A DNA stretch of 64,000 bases from CBDFLS01 sp965249185 (lineage in GTDB: Bacteria > Chloroflexota > Dehalococcoidia > Lucifugimonadales > Australimonadaceae): contig CBDFLS010000002.1 in the NCBI GenBank assembly GCA_965249185.1, positions 1,984,001 to 2,048,000 on the forward strand. Reading direction: 5' to 3'. Every line of letters begins with the position of its first letter. The first letter of the stretch is position 1. The notes under the pieces were generated by a model. It was given only the letters and a program-made list of their open reading frames with translations, was not told where the DNA came from and did not search any database. Positions 43,975 through 52,712 of this stretch are shown here, piece by piece. The position numbers and the translations under genes were made by a program.

Positions 43975-45267
43975 ATGCGAGCGGAAGAACAACCCAAGAG
44001 ACCTCCTCGGCTCTACTATGGCTGGGTCATCGTGGTTGCGCTGGGTGTCATTGGCGGCATGGCCGTCGGCATGGGGGGCGTCAACTTCGGCCTCTTCGTC
44101 AAGCCCATGGAAAACGAGCTGGGCATAAGCCAGGCCTTTTTCGGCCTGGCGCACACCGCGCGCATCGTCGGTGTGGCGGTGTCGGCGCCCTTCCTCGGAC
44201 GGCTGTTGGACCGGTACGGGCCCCGGGGACTCCTGGCGGGGGCCGGTCTCCTCTCGGGCCTGTGCGTCATGGGGCTGGCCCACGTCACCGAGGCGTGGCA
44301 GATGATCGCCCTCTTCGCTGCCCTGGGGTTCATCGGCCTGCAGGGCGGCATCATGCTTTACACCTCGGTCCCCATCGCCAGGTGGTTCGTGCGTCGACGC
44401 GGCAAGGCCATGGCCTGGAGCTTCATCGGCGTTCCCGTCGGCATCGCCATCACCGGCCCCTTGACCCAGTTCAGCATCTCCCACGTTGGATGGCGCGATA
44501 CGTGGACTATCTTTGGCAGCATCGGCGCCATAGTCGTGGTACTGATCGCCTTGCTGCTGGTGCGCCGTGCGCCGGAGGACATGGGTCTGCTGCCCGATGG
44601 GGTCTCGCACGACCAGGCGGCGCGGGAGGCCGCTCAAGCCCAGGCCCCGGGCGCGCCCTCCACGTCTGAGCACTCGTGGACCCGGGCCGAGGCGATACGT
44701 ACGGGCGCCTTCTGGCGCCTGGCCGTGGTCTTTGGACTCATGATGTTCGGCCAGTCCACCATGACCCTCTTCCGCTTCCCCCACTTTACGGACCGTGGCA
44801 TCGATTCGCAGCTCGTCGCCTTCACCCTCACGGCCGAGGCGCTGACCGGGGTGGCGGTGCTCTTCGTCTGGGGCATGGTCATGGACCGGTTCAAACCTCG
44901 CCATGTGGGCGTGCTGGGGTTCGTGGCGCTGACCATTGCCGTCCTGCTCATCATGTCCACCCGGACGCCGGCGCACATGTTCCTGGCCACCACTGTGTAC
45001 GGCATCGGGATACCCACCATACTGAACCTCCAGAACGTGATCTGGCCCGCGTACTTTGGCCGGGCGAACCTGGGCAGCATCCGGGGCCTGGCCCTTCCCA
45101 TAACGCTGGGCCTGGGCGCCCTGGGAGCGCCGATAACCGGATGGATCAACGACACCAGTGGGAACTACTTTCCGGCGTGGTGGGGAGCCGTTGGCGTGCT
45201 GGTGGCAGCGGTCGTTCTCGTGGCGTTTACGACCCCGCCCAGGCGGCCCAGCGCACGCTCTGCGTAG
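43975..45267 (+). CDS. MFS transporter, OFA-like, tandem paralogue 2
   Basis: A 430-residue MFS permease aligned along its whole length with the previous gene: LYYGWVIVVALGVIGGMAVGMGG, GRLLDRYGPRGLLAGAG, PIARWFVRRRGKAMAW, SWTRAEAIRTGAFWRLAV and IWPAYFGRANLGSIRG. The two genes are 106 bp apart and likely cotranscribed. Differences cluster in the C-terminal half, which could mean different substrates. Confidence 0.9.
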   Translation: MRAEEQPKRPPRLYYGWVIVVALGVIGGMAVGMGGVNFGLFVKPMENELGISQAFFGLAHTARIVGVAVSAPFLGRLLDRYGPRGLLAGAGLLSGLCVMGLAHVTEAWQMIALFAALGFIGLQGGIMLYTSVPIARWFVRRRGKAMAWSFIGVPVGIAITGPLTQFSISHVGWRDTWTIFGSIGAIVVVLIALLLVRRAPEDMGLLPDGVSHDQAAREAAQAQAPGAPSTSEHSWTRAEAIRTGAFWRLAVVFGLMMFGQSTMTLFRFPHFTDRGIDSQLVAFTLTAEALTGVAVLFVWGMVMDRFKPRHVGVLGFVALTIAVLLIMSTRTPAHMFLATTVYGIGIPTILNLQNVIWPAYFGRANLGSIRGLALPITLGLGALGAPITGWINDTSGNYFPAWWGAVGVLVAAVVLVAFTTPPRRPSARSA

Positions 45268-45270
45268 CGG

Positions 45271-46419
45271 TTAGACAGCCCCGAGTCGGGCCGAGGGCTG
45301 CTCGTTATCGCCGGCTCGAGAAATGGGCTCCGGCCATAGGTGGACCGCCGTGGACGGGATGGTCACCGTCCACTCCAGCGGCAGCGACGGCCCCAGCGCA
45401 TGGTGGGCGGCCAGGTCCAGCTCCACGTGGAGCTGCGGGCCCGCGCCCGTGTCGCCACGCAGCGCCAGGAGGAGCTCCCGGCGCGCGCCCCGGTCGAGCT
45501 GCTGAACCAGGCGGCCCGGCACGGTCGTTCCGGAGGGGCTGTCCTGTGTTGGCGGACCGGGCTGGAGCGCCACCTCCTGGGGCCGGATGCCCACGGTTAC
45601 CCTCGCGCCTCGTTTCAGCCCCGAGCCTCTGGCCTTCAGGCGCACCCCGTCCATCTCCACCATGGTGGCCTCACCGTCGGCGCTGACAACGGCGCCCGGC
45701 AGCAGGTTTCTGACGCCGAGCACGCGGGCGGCCGCCGGCGTGGCTGGGTGGCGGAACACCTCCTGGCGAGGCCCCCGCTGGACCACTCGGCCAGCCTTCA
45801 AGACCACCAGGTGAGATGCCAGGGCGTAGGCCTCGGCCACGTCGTGGGTCACCAGCAGCGTCGTGAGCCCCACGCGCTCCTGCAGCTCGCGGAACTGCTC
45901 CGTCAGCGCCGCCCGGGTGGGCGTATCGAGGGCGGAGAAGGGCTCGTCGAGCAGCATCAGCGATGGCCGGCGGGCCAGGGCGCGTCCGAGGGCTACCCGC
46001 TGCTGCTGGCCGCCCGAGAGCTCGGTGGGCCGGCGCCGCTCCAGTCCCTCCAGGTGCAGCAGCTCCACCAGCTCGGCCACCCTGCGCTGGCGCTCGCCCC
46101 CGGACCAGCCGCCGAGTCCATACGTCAAGTTCTGGAAGACCGTGAGGTGGGGGAAGAGGGCGTATTGCTGGAAGACGTACCCGATCTCCCGCAGCCGCGC
46201 CGGCATCCGCAGCTTCCGCTCCGCGTCGAAGAGAGGCCGCCCGTCCAGGGTGATGTGGCCGGCGTGGGGCCGAAGCAGTCCGGCGATGGCCCGCAGCGTG
46301 AGCGTTTTGCCCGAGCCCGACGCGCCCAAGACGCCCGTGGTCCCTCCTTCGACGTCGAAAGCCGCTTCCAATGAGAAGCTGCCGACTTGCGCTTCAATCG
46401 CCACCGAGAGGCGTGCCAT
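45271..46419 (-). CDS. modC: Molybdate ABC transporter ATPase
   Basis: ATPase subunit that powers molybdate or tungstate uptake; 382 residues. The N-terminal ABC domain has Walker A GASGSGKT, Q-loop VFQQYALFPHLTVFQNL, signature LSGGQQQRVALGRAL, Walker B LMLLDEPFSALD and H-loop THD. The C-terminal 150 residues form TOBE/MOP-like oxyanion-binding domains. The start directly follows the modB stop, so translation is coupled. It is the last gene of the operon. Confidence 0.93.
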   Translation of the reverse strand: MARLSVAIEAQVGSFSLEAAFDVEGGTTGVLGASGSGKTLTLRAIAGLLRPHAGHITLDGRPLFDAERKLRMPARLREIGYVFQQYALFPHLTVFQNLTYGLGGWSGGERQRRVAELVELLHLEGLERRRPTELSGGQQQRVALGRALARRPSLMLLDEPFSALDTPTRAALTEQFRELQERVGLTTLLVTHDVAEAYALASHLVVLKAGRVVQRGPRQEVFRHPATPAAARVLGVRNLLPGAVVSADGEATMVEMDGVRLKARGSGLKRGARVTVGIRPQEVALQPGPPTQDSPSGTTVPGRLVQQLDRGARRELLLALRGDTGAGPQLHVELDLAAHHALGPSLPLEWTVTIPSTAVHLWPEPISRAGDNEQPSARLGAV

Positions 46420-47079
46420 TTACCACCGTCCTCCGCGACCCACGATGCCAACGGTTACCAGGAGGCCCACCGTTGTCAGCGTGAGCAGCAGCACTAGCAC
46501 CTGCGCATCGCCGATCCGGTTCGTTTGGACGGCGTCGTAGATGGCGATGGACATGGTCTGGGTGCGCCCCGGCACGTTGCCCGCCACCATCAGCGTTGCG
46601 CCGAACTCGCCCATCGCCCGGGCCAAGGCCATGGCCACGCCGGCGAGCACCGCCTTCCACGCCAGCGGGATGGTGACGGTGCGGAACACCCCGATCTCGG
46701 TGCGGCCCAGGGTGCGCGCCGCCTCCTCGTACGCGGGATCCACCAACTCAAAGCCGGCCTGGGCCGCGCGTATCAGGAACGGCACCGAGGAGACGAAGGC
46801 GGCCAGGACCGCGCCGCTCCAGTGGAATACAAGGGAGAAGCTGAAGACGCTCTCCAGGAAAGAGCCGATGGCGCTCTGGCGGCCGACTATCTGGAGAAGG
46901 TAGTAGCCCAGCACCGTGGGTGGGAGCAGCATGGGCACCAGCACCAGCACCGAAAGGAAGTCCCGTCCCCAGAACCGCAGGCGCGCTAATCCCCACGCCA
47001 CGGGCACGCCGATGACCACGGCCAGCGCCGTGCTCGCCAGCGCCACTTGCAGGCTCAAGCCCACCGGGAAGAGGTCCAT
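46420..47079 (-). CDS. modB: Molybdate ABC transporter permease
   Basis: A 219-residue permease with five to six helices. It has LQVALASTALAVVIGVPVAWGLARLRF, LPPTVLGYYLLQIVG and the EAA loop EEAARTLGRTEIGVFRTVTIPLAWKAVLAG where it contacts ModC, then ARAMGEFGATLMVAGN. Two bases separate it from modA and none from modC. Confidence 0.94.
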   Translation of the reverse strand: MDLFPVGLSLQVALASTALAVVIGVPVAWGLARLRFWGRDFLSVLVLVPMLLPPTVLGYYLLQIVGRQSAIGSFLESVFSFSLVFHWSGAVLAAFVSSVPFLIRAAQAGFELVDPAYEEAARTLGRTEIGVFRTVTIPLAWKAVLAGVAMALARAMGEFGATLMVAGNVPGRTQTMSIAIYDAVQTNRIGDAQVLVLLLTLTTVGLLVTVGIVGRGGRW

Positions 47080-47081
47080 GG

Positions 47082-47858
47082 CTAGGGTCCGCTCCCACTG
47101 GACGATGGGCCGTAGCCATGACGCCCCAACGCAGCCGCGCCCATGGGCCCCGTGACGAGGTCCACGAAACGTTGCGCCAGCTCCGGCTGGGCCGATCCCC
47201 TCAACACGCCGATGGTCTGGACGATGGGTGGATGGAGCTCCGGGTCCAGGGGCGTAACGGCGAGAACCTCCGCGTCCGCTAAGGAGCGTGCCACCAGCCC
47301 CATCTCGGCGTTCCCCGTCTCGACGAACTGCAACGCCTGGCGCACGTTCTCGCCGTAGACGAGCTTGGGTTGGAGCCGGGTCCAGAGGCCGGCTGAACGG
47401 AGTGCCTCCCGCGCCGCGGCGCCATAGGGCGCCGTCTCCGGGTTGGCCATGGCCACGTAGCGCACCTGGGGATCGAGCAGCGCCTCCAGCGAGACCGGGG
47501 CCGGTCCGGCCTTCCGGTTCGCCACCAGCACTAGCTGCCCGAAGGCGTACGTCCGGTAGGTCCCCGGGGCGATCAGCCCCTGCCGCTCGAGCCGGTCCAT
47601 AAACGATGGATCGGCGGCCGCGAATACGTCGATAGGCGCGCCCTGCTCGATCTGGTGGGTCAGTGTCCCGGTAGCGCCGAAGGAGAAGATGACGTCGGCG
47701 CCGCTCTCCTCCTGGAACCGCTCACCCAGCTCGTGAAAAAGGGGCTGGAGGCTCGAGGCGGCCGCCACGATGAGCTTCGGCGGAGGCCCTGCCGGAGCGG
47801 TGCCTGCGCACGATGCCATGAGCACCAGCGCGGTGAGCGCAATCCAGCGCAAGGGCAT
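47082..47858 (-). CDS. modA: Molybdate-binding lipoprotein
   Basis: Extracytoplasmic molybdate receptor, 258 residues. The lipoprotein signal is LRWIALTALVLMASC, with Cys as lipid anchor. The mature part begins with LIVAAASSLQPLFHELGERFQ, FSFGATGTLTHQIEQGAPIDVFAAAD and GNAEMGLVARS, the ModA oxyanion-binding segments. I start at the ATG at 47858, which places the signal at the N-terminus; AAAGGTAG lies upstream. It follows the regulator gene by 31 bp. Confidence 0.93.
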   Translation of the reverse strand: MPLRWIALTALVLMASCAGTAPAGPPPKLIVAAASSLQPLFHELGERFQEESGADVIFSFGATGTLTHQIEQGAPIDVFAAADPSFMDRLERQGLIAPGTYRTYAFGQLVLVANRKAGPAPVSLEALLDPQVRYVAMANPETAPYGAAAREALRSAGLWTRLQPKLVYGENVRQALQFVETGNAEMGLVARSLADAEVLAVTPLDPELHPPIVQTIGVLRGSAQPELAQRFVDLVTGPMGAAALGRHGYGPSSSGSGP

Positions 47859-47889
47859 GGAGGCTACCTTTCGGGCGGCTGACAATGGG

Positions 47890-49032
47890 TCAGGCGGCTG
47901 ACAACGGGGACCCCATATTGGTGGTGTCGTAGCCACCCAAAGACTCCACCTGCCGGCGCAGCTCAGGCCGCCGCAGCGCCGCGAGAAGCTCCTGGACCGG
48001 GTCTAGGTCCAGGAAGTGGTCCGGTATCACCAGGTCGTACCGCTCCTGGTCCAGCGGGATGAAGTCCAGCCCCGCAGCCTGGGCCGCCGCTTTGACGCCA
48101 ACTCCGGCGTCGGCCAGGCCCATGGCCACCACCTGCGCCACCATTAGGTGTCCAGGCGCCTCGCGGCCATACCCGGCCAGCGCCTGGGTGGGCACCCCCG
48201 CCTGCGCCAGCGCGCGGTCCAGCAGAGCGCGGCTGCCGGAGCCCGGCTCGCGATTGACCATGAAGGTGTCCGGGCGCGCCAGGTCCTCCACGCCCCGTAC
48301 CTGCTTAGGATTTCCGGGGGCCACCATGAGCCCCTGGTGCCAGACCGCAAAGGTGACCACTGTGGCGGGGAACGGAAGCAGCCGACGTGCCCAGGGGCCG
48401 TTGTAGGTGCCCGTGGCCTCGTCCAGCAGGTGACAGCCCGCCACGTGGGCGTGGCCCAGGGCCAGCTGCTCGAGCGCGGAGCGGCTGGCCTGCTCGAACC
48501 ACCGCAGCTCCACGCCGCGCCCCTGGAGATGGAACGCCACCACCGCCGCGGCCGGGTCGCATCCCACCGCCACCAGACTCCGCTTCGACGGTGCCGCTGA
48601 CCCCCAGAGGTCCACGAGCACCCGATCACCGCCACCGCTGGCGGGACGGGCCATGCCTTGACCCGGCGGCAATAGGCTGGCGATGCCCATTTTCGGCGGC
48701 CCTCCCTGCAGCGGACGGGCCAGCCACCGCTGGCCGACCTGATGGAGGTCCACCCTTCCGGACGCCGGTGCGGAAACGGCCCGCTCGGGCAAAGGAACGC
48801 CGGGCGTGACCCACTCCGCCTCGACGGCTCGCACCTCCTGCTCCGAGAGCCGGAATAGCGACTCCACCGCTGTGTCCAGGGCTCGGGCGAGTCGAAGCGC
48901 CACATCGGTGGCTGGAGTGGCGAAGCCCCGCTCGATGGCGGCGTAGGCCTGCCTGCTGACCCCGGCGGCCTGGGCAAGCTCTGCCTGACTGAGATTGGAG
49001 GCTCGGCGAGCCTCCCGGAGAGTCGTCTCCAC
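47890..49032 (-). CDS. XRE HTH regulator with periplasmic-binding-like sensor domain (molybdate operon)
   Basis: A one-component regulator of about 380 residues. The N-terminal XRE HTH reads VETTLREARRASNLSQAELAQAAGVSRQAYAAIERG. The C-terminal 250 residues resemble a molybdate-type binding protein (PBP_like_2): FAVWHQGLMVAPGNPKQV, VNREPGSGSRALLDRAL, GYGREAPGHLMVAQVVAMGLADAGVG. It probably binds molybdate or tungstate and controls its own operon. I chose GTG at 49032; an upstream ATG at 49071 lies inside the likely -10 box, and further extension is a low-complexity tract. Confidence 0.82.
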   Translation of the reverse strand: METTLREARRASNLSQAELAQAAGVSRQAYAAIERGFATPATDVALRLARALDTAVESLFRLSEQEVRAVEAEWVTPGVPLPERAVSAPASGRVDLHQVGQRWLARPLQGGPPKMGIASLLPPGQGMARPASGGGDRVLVDLWGSAAPSKRSLVAVGCDPAAAVVAFHLQGRGVELRWFEQASRSALEQLALGHAHVAGCHLLDEATGTYNGPWARRLLPFPATVVTFAVWHQGLMVAPGNPKQVRGVEDLARPDTFMVNREPGSGSRALLDRALAQAGVPTQALAGYGREAPGHLMVAQVVAMGLADAGVGVKAAAQAAGLDFIPLDQERYDLVIPDHFLDLDPVQELLAALRRPELRRQVESLGGYDTTNMGSPLSAA

Positions 49033-49053
49033 GCGGGCCAGGACAAGAATGTA

Positions 49054-49084
49054 ATGTATACATGATATCATAGCAAGTATACAT
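49054..49084 (-). promoter_or_regulatory. Candidate operator/promoter of the mod operon
   Basis: Two GTATACAT boxes at 49056-49063 and 49077-49084 are 21 bp apart, two helical turns. The first is part of the perfect palindrome ATGTATACAT, and TGATATCA lies between. On the minus strand TATGAT, a good -10 box, falls between them, so binding would block transcription. Confidence 0.6.
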
Positions 49085-49123
49085 ATCTTTTCTATCCGAT
49101 AGGCCTCCTCGCGAGAGCCAGGA

Positions 49124-49232
49124 CCCCCTTCCCTTCTATCCCTTCCCCCTTCCCATTCTTCCCCCTCCCACTCCCTCCCACCTTTCCCTTTCCTCCCTTT
49201 CCCCCTTTCTTCTCCCGCTCCCGCCTCCCCTT
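49124..49232. repeat. Polypyrimidine/polypurine tract
   Basis: About 103 of 109 plus-strand bases are C or T. On the minus strand this lies upstream of the mod regulator promoter. Such tracts can form triplex (H-) DNA. Confidence 0.9.
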
Positions 49233-49298
49233 GAGCGTCGCGTGTCCCGGCGATTCCCTCGCTGCTCACCGCGCCGCTCACCGCCGCAGGGGGCACGC

Positions 49299-49340
49299 GC
49301 CCTGTACCCCTCGCCCCGTAGCCCTCGCCCTGTAGCCCTT
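49299..49340. repeat. Three 14-bp tandem repeats
   Basis: Units GCCCTGTACCCCTC, GCCCCGTAGCCCTC and GCCCTGTAGCCCTT run head to tail without a gap. Confidence 0.85.
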
Positions 49341-49952
49341 GCCGCCGTTGGGGATGGGGAGAGCCCGCCGAGGCCCCGGACCGCGCGCCAGATCCCGCTT
49401 AAACGCCATTTTTCATTTCGGATAGCTTGCCGTTTTTAGGGCTGAATTGCGCATAAAAACAAGTCTATAGGCCCGTATTGCGGCCATAGCGCTAATTGGT
49501 GTCGAACTGGTTCCCTGCGCCGGGTGACATCCGCCCCCAGCGGGCGTGTGGAGAGCCGTGGACCGGCCTTTTCCCTCTTTCGTGCGTGCTCCGGCCGAGG
49601 CGCGCGGGCTCTGCCGAGGATCGCCGGCGGCCGTGAATCATGCGCGTTTTACCTCTTAATGGAGCGTTAGTGGAGGGCCGCATCAGCTGCCTCACGCCGC
49701 CACATGTGGGCCGGCCGCGCTATCCGTGGGGGCGCGCAGGTGTGGACCTTCGCGGAGCGATACCTCTGGGGCCACGTTTCCGTGCCACGGGCAGGCGACC
49801 CCGCCATCCAAAGCAGCAAATCTGCTAATCAATCTCCTATATTATTCGGTAATTAATTCAGTAGAGGTATTGATATTTGCTTATTATTCTAGCAAAATGC
49901 TGAAAATCAGTTCTGCGGTGGGTGGTCCGCTAGTGAAGAGGGGAGATGGCAG

Positions 49953-50798
49953 ATGGCTAAGCTCGGTCCGTATTCTTACCCCGATATCCGGTTTGGCGAC
50001 GCTGTTGAGATAGCTGGGCGGATCCTGACCAAGTTCAAGGGCACCGTGAGTGTCAAGGGATTGGCCTGGGAGATGGGCATGGCCGAGGGGAGCGGGACCC
50101 TGTTTGCGAAGGTGGCGGCCCTGCGTGACTTCGGCCTGGTGGAGGGCAGGGGGGAGCTGCGTGTAACACCCCTCGCCCAGCGGGTCCTCCATCCGGCTGA
50201 TAGCGCCGAGGCGTTCCAGGCCCGGGCCGAGGCGTTCCAGCGGGTCGAGCTGCTGCGCCGCCTCTACAATCGGTTCCAGGGGGAAGTGCCGGACGACCCT
50301 GGACTGCTGATCGGCCTGGAGGAGGTCACGAGGGCCCCGAGAGACGAGATCGTTCGACGGGCTTCGCTCATTCAGAAGCACCTGAACGATGCCTTCAGGG
50401 CCCTGAGGCGGTTGAACCGAAAAGATTTAGTGGAAGAAGACGTAAGCATAGAATATTCTGGTAAATACCAGGGAAATCTTTTTGACGCGCCGCTGTCCGG
50501 CCCTGCCGGCCGCTTCCCTCCGTCCCAGGGCGCCGTTCCGGCGCAGAGGGGCGGCCTGGTGCTGTCGGCCGGCGGACTCCAGCTTTCGGCGCCGCTGACC
50601 AGCGAGTACATAGACGCCGCTATACGGCTGTTGACCACACTCAAGGCGCAGTTGCCCGCCGGTGGTGAAACCCAAGCGGATGCCACATCGGAGGCAGGGC
50701 AGGGTGATGACCTGTTTGAATCGGACGATTCGTCGGTGGAGGACTCCGCCAGTGGAGATCCACCCTACACGAGCAGCTTTAAGAGACGGCGGTCGTAG
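49953..50798 (+). CDS. Winged-helix-like protein of unknown function
   Basis: A 281-residue protein I cannot name. The N-terminal 75 residues (DAVEIAGRILTKFKGTVSVKGLAWEMGMAEGSGTLFAKVAALRDFGLVEGRGELRVTPLAQRVL) read like a winged helix. A helical middle contains HLNDAFRALRRLNRKDLVEED. A variable Pro/Gly segment leads to a short amphipathic region (ITSEYIDAAIRLLTTLKAQL-like) and a highly acidic tail with ESDDSSVEDSASGD before basic KRRRS. AGGGGAG lies upstream. A perfect hairpin terminator follows. It stands alone between divergent and convergent neighbours. Confidence 0.8.
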   Translation: MAKLGPYSYPDIRFGDAVEIAGRILTKFKGTVSVKGLAWEMGMAEGSGTLFAKVAALRDFGLVEGRGELRVTPLAQRVLHPADSAEAFQARAEAFQRVELLRRLYNRFQGEVPDDPGLLIGLEEVTRAPRDEIVRRASLIQKHLNDAFRALRRLNRKDLVEEDVSIEYSGKYQGNLFDAPLSGPAGRFPPSQGAVPAQRGGLVLSAGGLQLSAPLTSEYIDAAIRLLTTLKAQLPAGGETQADATSEAGQGDDLFESDDSSVEDSASGDPPYTSSFKRRRS

Positions 50799-50860
50799 CG
50801 ACGATTGACAAGGGGAGTAGTATTCGCTCCCAATCTCAACACACCATTCCCGTGGCGCGC

Positions 50861-50893
50861 GAAGAGGGGCAGACCTAACGTCTGCCCCTCTTC
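50861..50893 (+). terminator. Strong hairpin terminator
   Basis: GAAGAGGGGCAGAC pairs perfectly over 14 bp with GTCTGCCCCTCTTC around CTAAC. It lies 62 bp after the unknown gene and 80 bp before the convergent rhomboid stop, so it can serve both. The T-run after it is short (AATT). Confidence 0.8.
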
Positions 50894-50972
50894 AATTCAG
50901 CCGTTGTGATTGCACTCCGCAGCGGGACCACGCATACCCGGGGTCTCACTGACGACGGCACGAGAGGGCTAG

Positions 50973-51782
50973 CTACCGCCGCAAGCGGTCGTCGTCGTCC
51001 GGTAGCGGCGGCCACAGGGGTGGTTGGCGCCGATGGGGATAGCGTGCCGGCCAGAGCGGCTCCCGTCGCAGGAGGCGGTAGGCCGCGACCACGGCCAGCC
51101 CGGCCACGAGCCCGCCCAGGTGCGCGAAGTAGGCCACGCCTCCCGTGGCGGCTGCTCCCAGGGAGCCAAGGCTGCTGAAGGCCTGGAGGAACGCCCAGAA
51201 GCCCAGCAGGAAGACCGCGCGTACGCGGATGACGAAGATGAAGCCCATGAAGATAAGCGTGGTGATCCGGCTATGAGGATAAAGAAGCAGGTATGCGCCC
51301 AGCACTCCGGCGATGGCCCCACTGGCGCCGATCATCGGCACCTCGCTCTCCGTATTGATGAGCGTCTGGGCCCAGGCCGCCGCGAGACCGGCCGCCAAAT
51401 AGAAGGCGAGGAATCGCAGGCGGCCGAACCGGTCCTCGATGTTGTCGCCGAAGACCCACAGGAAGACCATGTTGCCCGCCAGGTGCAGAAAGCCCCCGTG
51501 AAGGAACATGGAGCTGAACATGGTGCCCCACGTGGGAATGGGCGAGGTCAAGTCCACCGGGATTCCAGCGTTCCCGGCTCCAGTAATCAGCAGCCGTTGG
51601 CCGAACTCCAGCCCCCCAGTCAGCTCGGCTGGGATGACGCCGAATCGGTACGTGAAGATGAACTCGTCGATGCTGCTCAGGGAGAGCTGATAGACGAAGA
51701 CGACGACGTTCACCGCGATGAGGGCGAGGGTGACGTAGGGGAAGGACTGCCGGCGGAGGTCCGGATCGGACAGCGGGATCAT
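50973..51782 (-). CDS. Rhomboid family intramembrane serine protease
   Basis: A 269-residue polytopic protease with about six to seven helices. It has FPYVTLALIAVNVVVFVYQL, MFLHGGFLHLAGNMVFLWVFGDNIED (family HxxxN loop), the catalytic Ser in GASGAIAGVLGAYLLL and the catalytic His in FAHLGGLVAGL. The C-terminus is Arg/Pro-rich and ends DDDDRLRR. The ATG at 51782 is chosen at the family N-terminus; the same frame is open to 52424 only as a shadow of the SDR gene. Confidence 0.93.
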   Translation of the reverse strand: MIPLSDPDLRRQSFPYVTLALIAVNVVVFVYQLSLSSIDEFIFTYRFGVIPAELTGGLEFGQRLLITGAGNAGIPVDLTSPIPTWGTMFSSMFLHGGFLHLAGNMVFLWVFGDNIEDRFGRLRFLAFYLAAGLAAAWAQTLINTESEVPMIGASGAIAGVLGAYLLLYPHSRITTLIFMGFIFVIRVRAVFLLGFWAFLQAFSSLGSLGAAATGGVAYFAHLGGLVAGLAVVAAYRLLRREPLWPARYPHRRQPPLWPPLPDDDDRLRR

Positions 51783-51862
51783 GGAAGCCTTCGGCCGAGG
51801 CGCCGTGAGCGCCGCGCGGGTGCTGGGGCTATTGTAGCCGACCGGCAAAGGCCGGGTCGGCG

Positions 51863-52639
51863 CTACGTGAGCGTCACCCCGCCATCCACGGGCAGCACCT
51901 GGCCGGTGATGAACCGGGCGTCGGGCGAGGCCAGGAAGACCACGGCGTTGGCGATGTCCTCGGCCTGGCCTATCGTCTTCAGCGCCTGGCGGCCTCTGAA
52001 GTAGGGCTTGGTCACCTCCTCGGTGCGCCGCCGGCCGATACCCGTGAGCGGCGTTTCGATCCACCCGGGGCGCACGCAGTTGACGCGGATGCCCAGGTGG
52101 CCCACCGCCACGGCCAGCGCGTGGGTGTACGCTTCGGCGGCGCCCTTGGAGGTGTGGTACGAGAGCGCCAGGCCCGCGATGGGGTGCTTGGGCAGGTTGC
52201 CCTGGACCGCCTTGATGGACGACATGTTGACGATGGCCCCGCCGCCCTGGGCCTCCATGTGCGGGACCACCAGCTTGCACATGCGGAACATGCTGGTGAT
52301 GGTGGTCTCCAGCATCTGCCGCCACGACTCGTCGGGCTCCGACCATCCGCCCATGGCCCCGATACCCGCGTTGTTGAAGACGATATCGACGCGCCCGTAG
52401 CGTTTCAGCGTGCCGCTGACGCACGCCTCGATCTGCGCCTCCTGGGTCACATCGGTCTGGATGAAGCTGGCCTCGCCGCCCGCCGCCTCGATCTCCCCGG
52501 CTATCCGGCCGCCCCGCTCCTGGTTCCGGGCGGCGATCACCACCCGGGCGCCCTCGTGGGCGAGCAGCTTGGCCGTGGCGGCGCCGATGCCCGAGCTGCC
52601 GCCCGTGACGATGGCCACGTCGCCGTCGAATAGTGGCAT
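51863..52639 (-). CDS. SDR family oxidoreductase, paralogue 2
   Basis: A 258-residue classical SDR: VAIVTGGSSGIGAATAKLL, FNNAGIGAMGGWSEP, VNMSSIKAV, SYHTSKGAAEAYTHALAV (Tyr-x3-Lys) and VRPGWIETPL. It shares most residues with the SDR at 26856 and is the second full copy in the window. GGGAGG precedes the ATG at 52639. Confidence 0.93.
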   Translation of the reverse strand: MPLFDGDVAIVTGGSSGIGAATAKLLAHEGARVVIAARNQERGGRIAGEIEAAGGEASFIQTDVTQEAQIEACVSGTLKRYGRVDIVFNNAGIGAMGGWSEPDESWRQMLETTITSMFRMCKLVVPHMEAQGGGAIVNMSSIKAVQGNLPKHPIAGLALSYHTSKGAAEAYTHALAVAVGHLGIRVNCVRPGWIETPLTGIGRRRTEEVTKPYFRGRQALKTIGQAEDIANAVVFLASPDARFITGQVLPVDGGVTLT

Positions 52640-52712
52640 GGATTGCCTCCCGCGCCTGGCGCGGGGCGTAGGTTACCAGAAACGCGACGTGGGCTGGACG
52701 GGCCCTTCTCCC

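Larger units (their letters stand above)
49085..49952. other. 868-bp gap with low-complexity sequence
   Basis: This gap between divergent genes holds a polypyrimidine tract and a 14-bp tandem repeat (listed separately), then an AT-rich stretch at 49830-49910 before the next gene. No coding region or RNA gene is recognised. Confidence 0.6.

Noticed and set aside
49033..49296. Long N-terminal extension of the mod regulator
   Set aside because: It is a translation of the polypurine tract (GKGRKGKGG, EWEGEEWEGG) and of the promoter-like sequence, with no family match.
51783..52424. Fusion of the rhomboid frame with upstream sequence
   Set aside because: The upstream part is an out-of-frame shadow of the SDR gene at 51863-52639, rich in Arg, His and Gly.
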